From Anaerolineaceae bacterium (GTDB taxonomy: Bacteria > Chloroflexota > Anaerolineae > Anaerolineales > Anaerolineaceae): a stretch of DNA of 64,000 bases. Below the pieces are notes generated by a model, which was not told the origin of the DNA, did not search any database, and saw only the letters and a list, made by a program, of their open reading frames with translations. The position numbers were made by a program, and so were the translations under genes. Shown here in pieces: positions 62,982 to 64,000 of the stretch. Where the stretch lies: assembly GCA_002702705.1 (NCBI GenBank), contig PABH01000042.1, positions 1-64,000 on the forward strand, in the 5' to 3' direction. Within the stretch, counting starts at the first letter, position 1. Each line of letters starts with the position of its first letter.

Positions 62982-64000
62982 TTGACACAAGATAATGAAA
63001 ACAAGCATAACTTCAATAAATTGAATCATGTCGCAGAAGAAGTGCTGGCTGACTCAACCAAAAAGAAGTCCATTTGGCAAACCATGCTCATTCCGGCGCT
63101 TGCCATCCTCACCGGCCTAATTTTAGGTGCGGTCATTATTATCTCCACTAGTGAGGAAGTTTATACTGGTTTCCAACAATCTTTTGGCGCAGGGTTATCT
63201 GCTTCATGGAGCGCTGTTGCCAATAGTTACAGCTCCCTTTTTAAGGGTGCATTTGGTGACCCGGCTTACATCATCGAATCCTTACGTAGTGGTGATGCAT
63301 TGGAAATTCGCCGGGCTTTAAATCCTTTCCTGGAAAGCCTCGTCGTAGCAACACCTTATATATTTGCAGGTCTAGCCGTTGCCCTTGGTTTCCGCGCTGG
63401 CTTATTCAATATTGGTGTTGAAGGGCAGTTATTCATGGGTGCCATCGCCGCCACTTACGTTGGCTATTCAATCAAAGGTTTACCCGGTTTCATTCACATG
63501 CCGCTGGCCTTATTAGCTGGAGCTGCGGGAGGTGCCATTTGGGGGTTTGTTCCCGGTTGGTTAAAAGCAAAAACTGGCGGGCATGAGGTAATCAATACCA
63601 TCATGATGAATTGGATTGCTTTCCGATTAACGGAATGGTTATTAACCGGACCAATGACTCGTCCAAACGCAGGACGAATTCCTGTCAGCCCAATCATTGA
63701 AAAATCTGCTGAAATTCCACAGTTTTTCAAAGCACCAATTCGTTTTCATTTAGGCTTTTTTATCGCTTTAGCAGTGGCATATCTCATCTATTGGTTGTTA
63801 TTTAAAACAACATGGGGTTTTAATCTCCGAACAGTCGGGGCAAACCCGCGCGCTGCAAAATATGCCGGGATGAATATTGCTCGAAATACGATTATGGCAA
63901 TGACCATTTCTGGCGCATTGGCAGGTTTAGCTGGGGCTAATCAGGTTCTGGCAATTAACCGTTCCATGGCCATTGGTCTTTCCTCTGGATATGGATTTGA
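62982..64000 (+). CDS. ABC transporter permease, nucleoside type (partial)
   Basis: The reading frame starts at TTG (62982) with SD GAGGTG and stays open to the window edge (339 full codons), so the gene is cut off. A basic cytoplasmic start leads to a helix (MLIPALAILTGLILGAVIII). Typical of the family are GLFNIGVEGQLFMGAIAAT-like sequence, the EAA-like NLRTVGANPRAAKYAGM, and GALAGLAGANQVL. It resembles YufP/NupB. Confidence 0.9.
   Translation, partial: MTQDNENKHNFNKLNHVAEEVLADSTKKKSIWQTMLIPALAILTGLILGAVIIISTSEEVYTGFQQSFGAGLSASWSAVANSYSSLFKGAFGDPAYIIESLRSGDALEIRRALNPFLESLVVATPYIFAGLAVALGFRAGLFNIGVEGQLFMGAIAATYVGYSIKGLPGFIHMPLALLAGAAGGAIWGFVPGWLKAKTGGHEVINTIMMNWIAFRLTEWLLTGPMTRPNAGRIPVSPIIEKSAEIPQFFKAPIRFHLGFFIALAVAYLIYWLLFKTTWGFNLRTVGANPRAAKYAGMNIARNTIMAMTISGALAGLAGANQVLAINRSMAIGLSSGYGF

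Overview
The window looks like chromosomal DNA from a Chloroflexota bacterium, most likely class Anaerolineae. The base composition is moderate to AT-rich. Supporting signs are T-box leaders in front of trpB2 and thrS, an alternative complex III (act) operon, many secreted proteins with Thr/Pro-rich linkers, YkuD-type L,D-transpeptidases, a very long multi-GAF histidine kinase, and a CIRCE-controlled groESL. This placement is inferred from gene content. The window has no rRNA, no CRISPR array, and no insertion sequence with a transposase.

Layout. 1-2000: 22-bp phased repeats, a promoter and a tryptophan T-box in front of a solitary trpB2. 2-7.5 kb (minus strand): a 1323-residue GAF histidine kinase downstream of a NusG/RfaH-like gene, and a CPBP protease. 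7.7-9.9 kb: a large unrecognised protein that looks like a degenerate DNA methyltransferase. 9.9-15 kb (minus): an HTH/membrane-protein pair, a DUF305 protein and a bifunctional penicillin-binding protein. 15-18.7 kb: a glycosidase-like protein, two tandem cyclic-di-AMP-receptor-like proteins and a DUF4013 membrane protein. 18.7-25.6 kb: AmrA, a flavin reductase, an amidase and two L,D-transpeptidases (cell wall), a CnoX-like thioredoxin, and a CBM9-like lipoprotein. 25.7-27 kb: an RlmD-type rRNA methyltransferase.

27.3-34.5 kb is one electron-transfer operon: a diheme cytochrome c followed by ActA, ActB1, ActB2, ActC, ActD and ActE. ActB is split into two genes and no ActF follows. A compact promoter-plus-hairpin unit, a possible small RNA with a C-rich loop, sits just after it. 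34.5-37.2 kb holds single metabolic genes and two tRNAs (Ser-GGA, Val-GAC).

37.2-46.5 kb is a sugar sensing and uptake locus. An AraC-type response regulator, a YesM/LytS-type kinase and a first YtfQ-like binding lipoprotein form one operon. A terminator and a candidate operator region separate it from a second YtfQ-like binding protein with two permeases and an ATPase, the galactofuranose-type YtfQRT-YjfF system. The first binding protein may be the sensing subunit and the second the transport subunit.

46.6-51 kb carries translation genes: a threonine T-box, thrS (without the N-terminal TGS domain), infC (AUC start), rpmI, rplT and a SpoU-family rRNA methyltransferase. 51-57.7 kb (minus) has a MITE-like intergenic repeat, two exported proteins, groESL under CIRCE, and two paralogous membrane-anchored TPR proteins. 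57.8-64 kb has trmD, an MFS transporter, and a BMP-family nucleoside ABC importer whose permease runs off the right edge.

A theme across the window is leaderless initiation: at least seven genes have a -10 hexamer about 6-9 bases before the ATG and no Shine-Dalgarno sequence.
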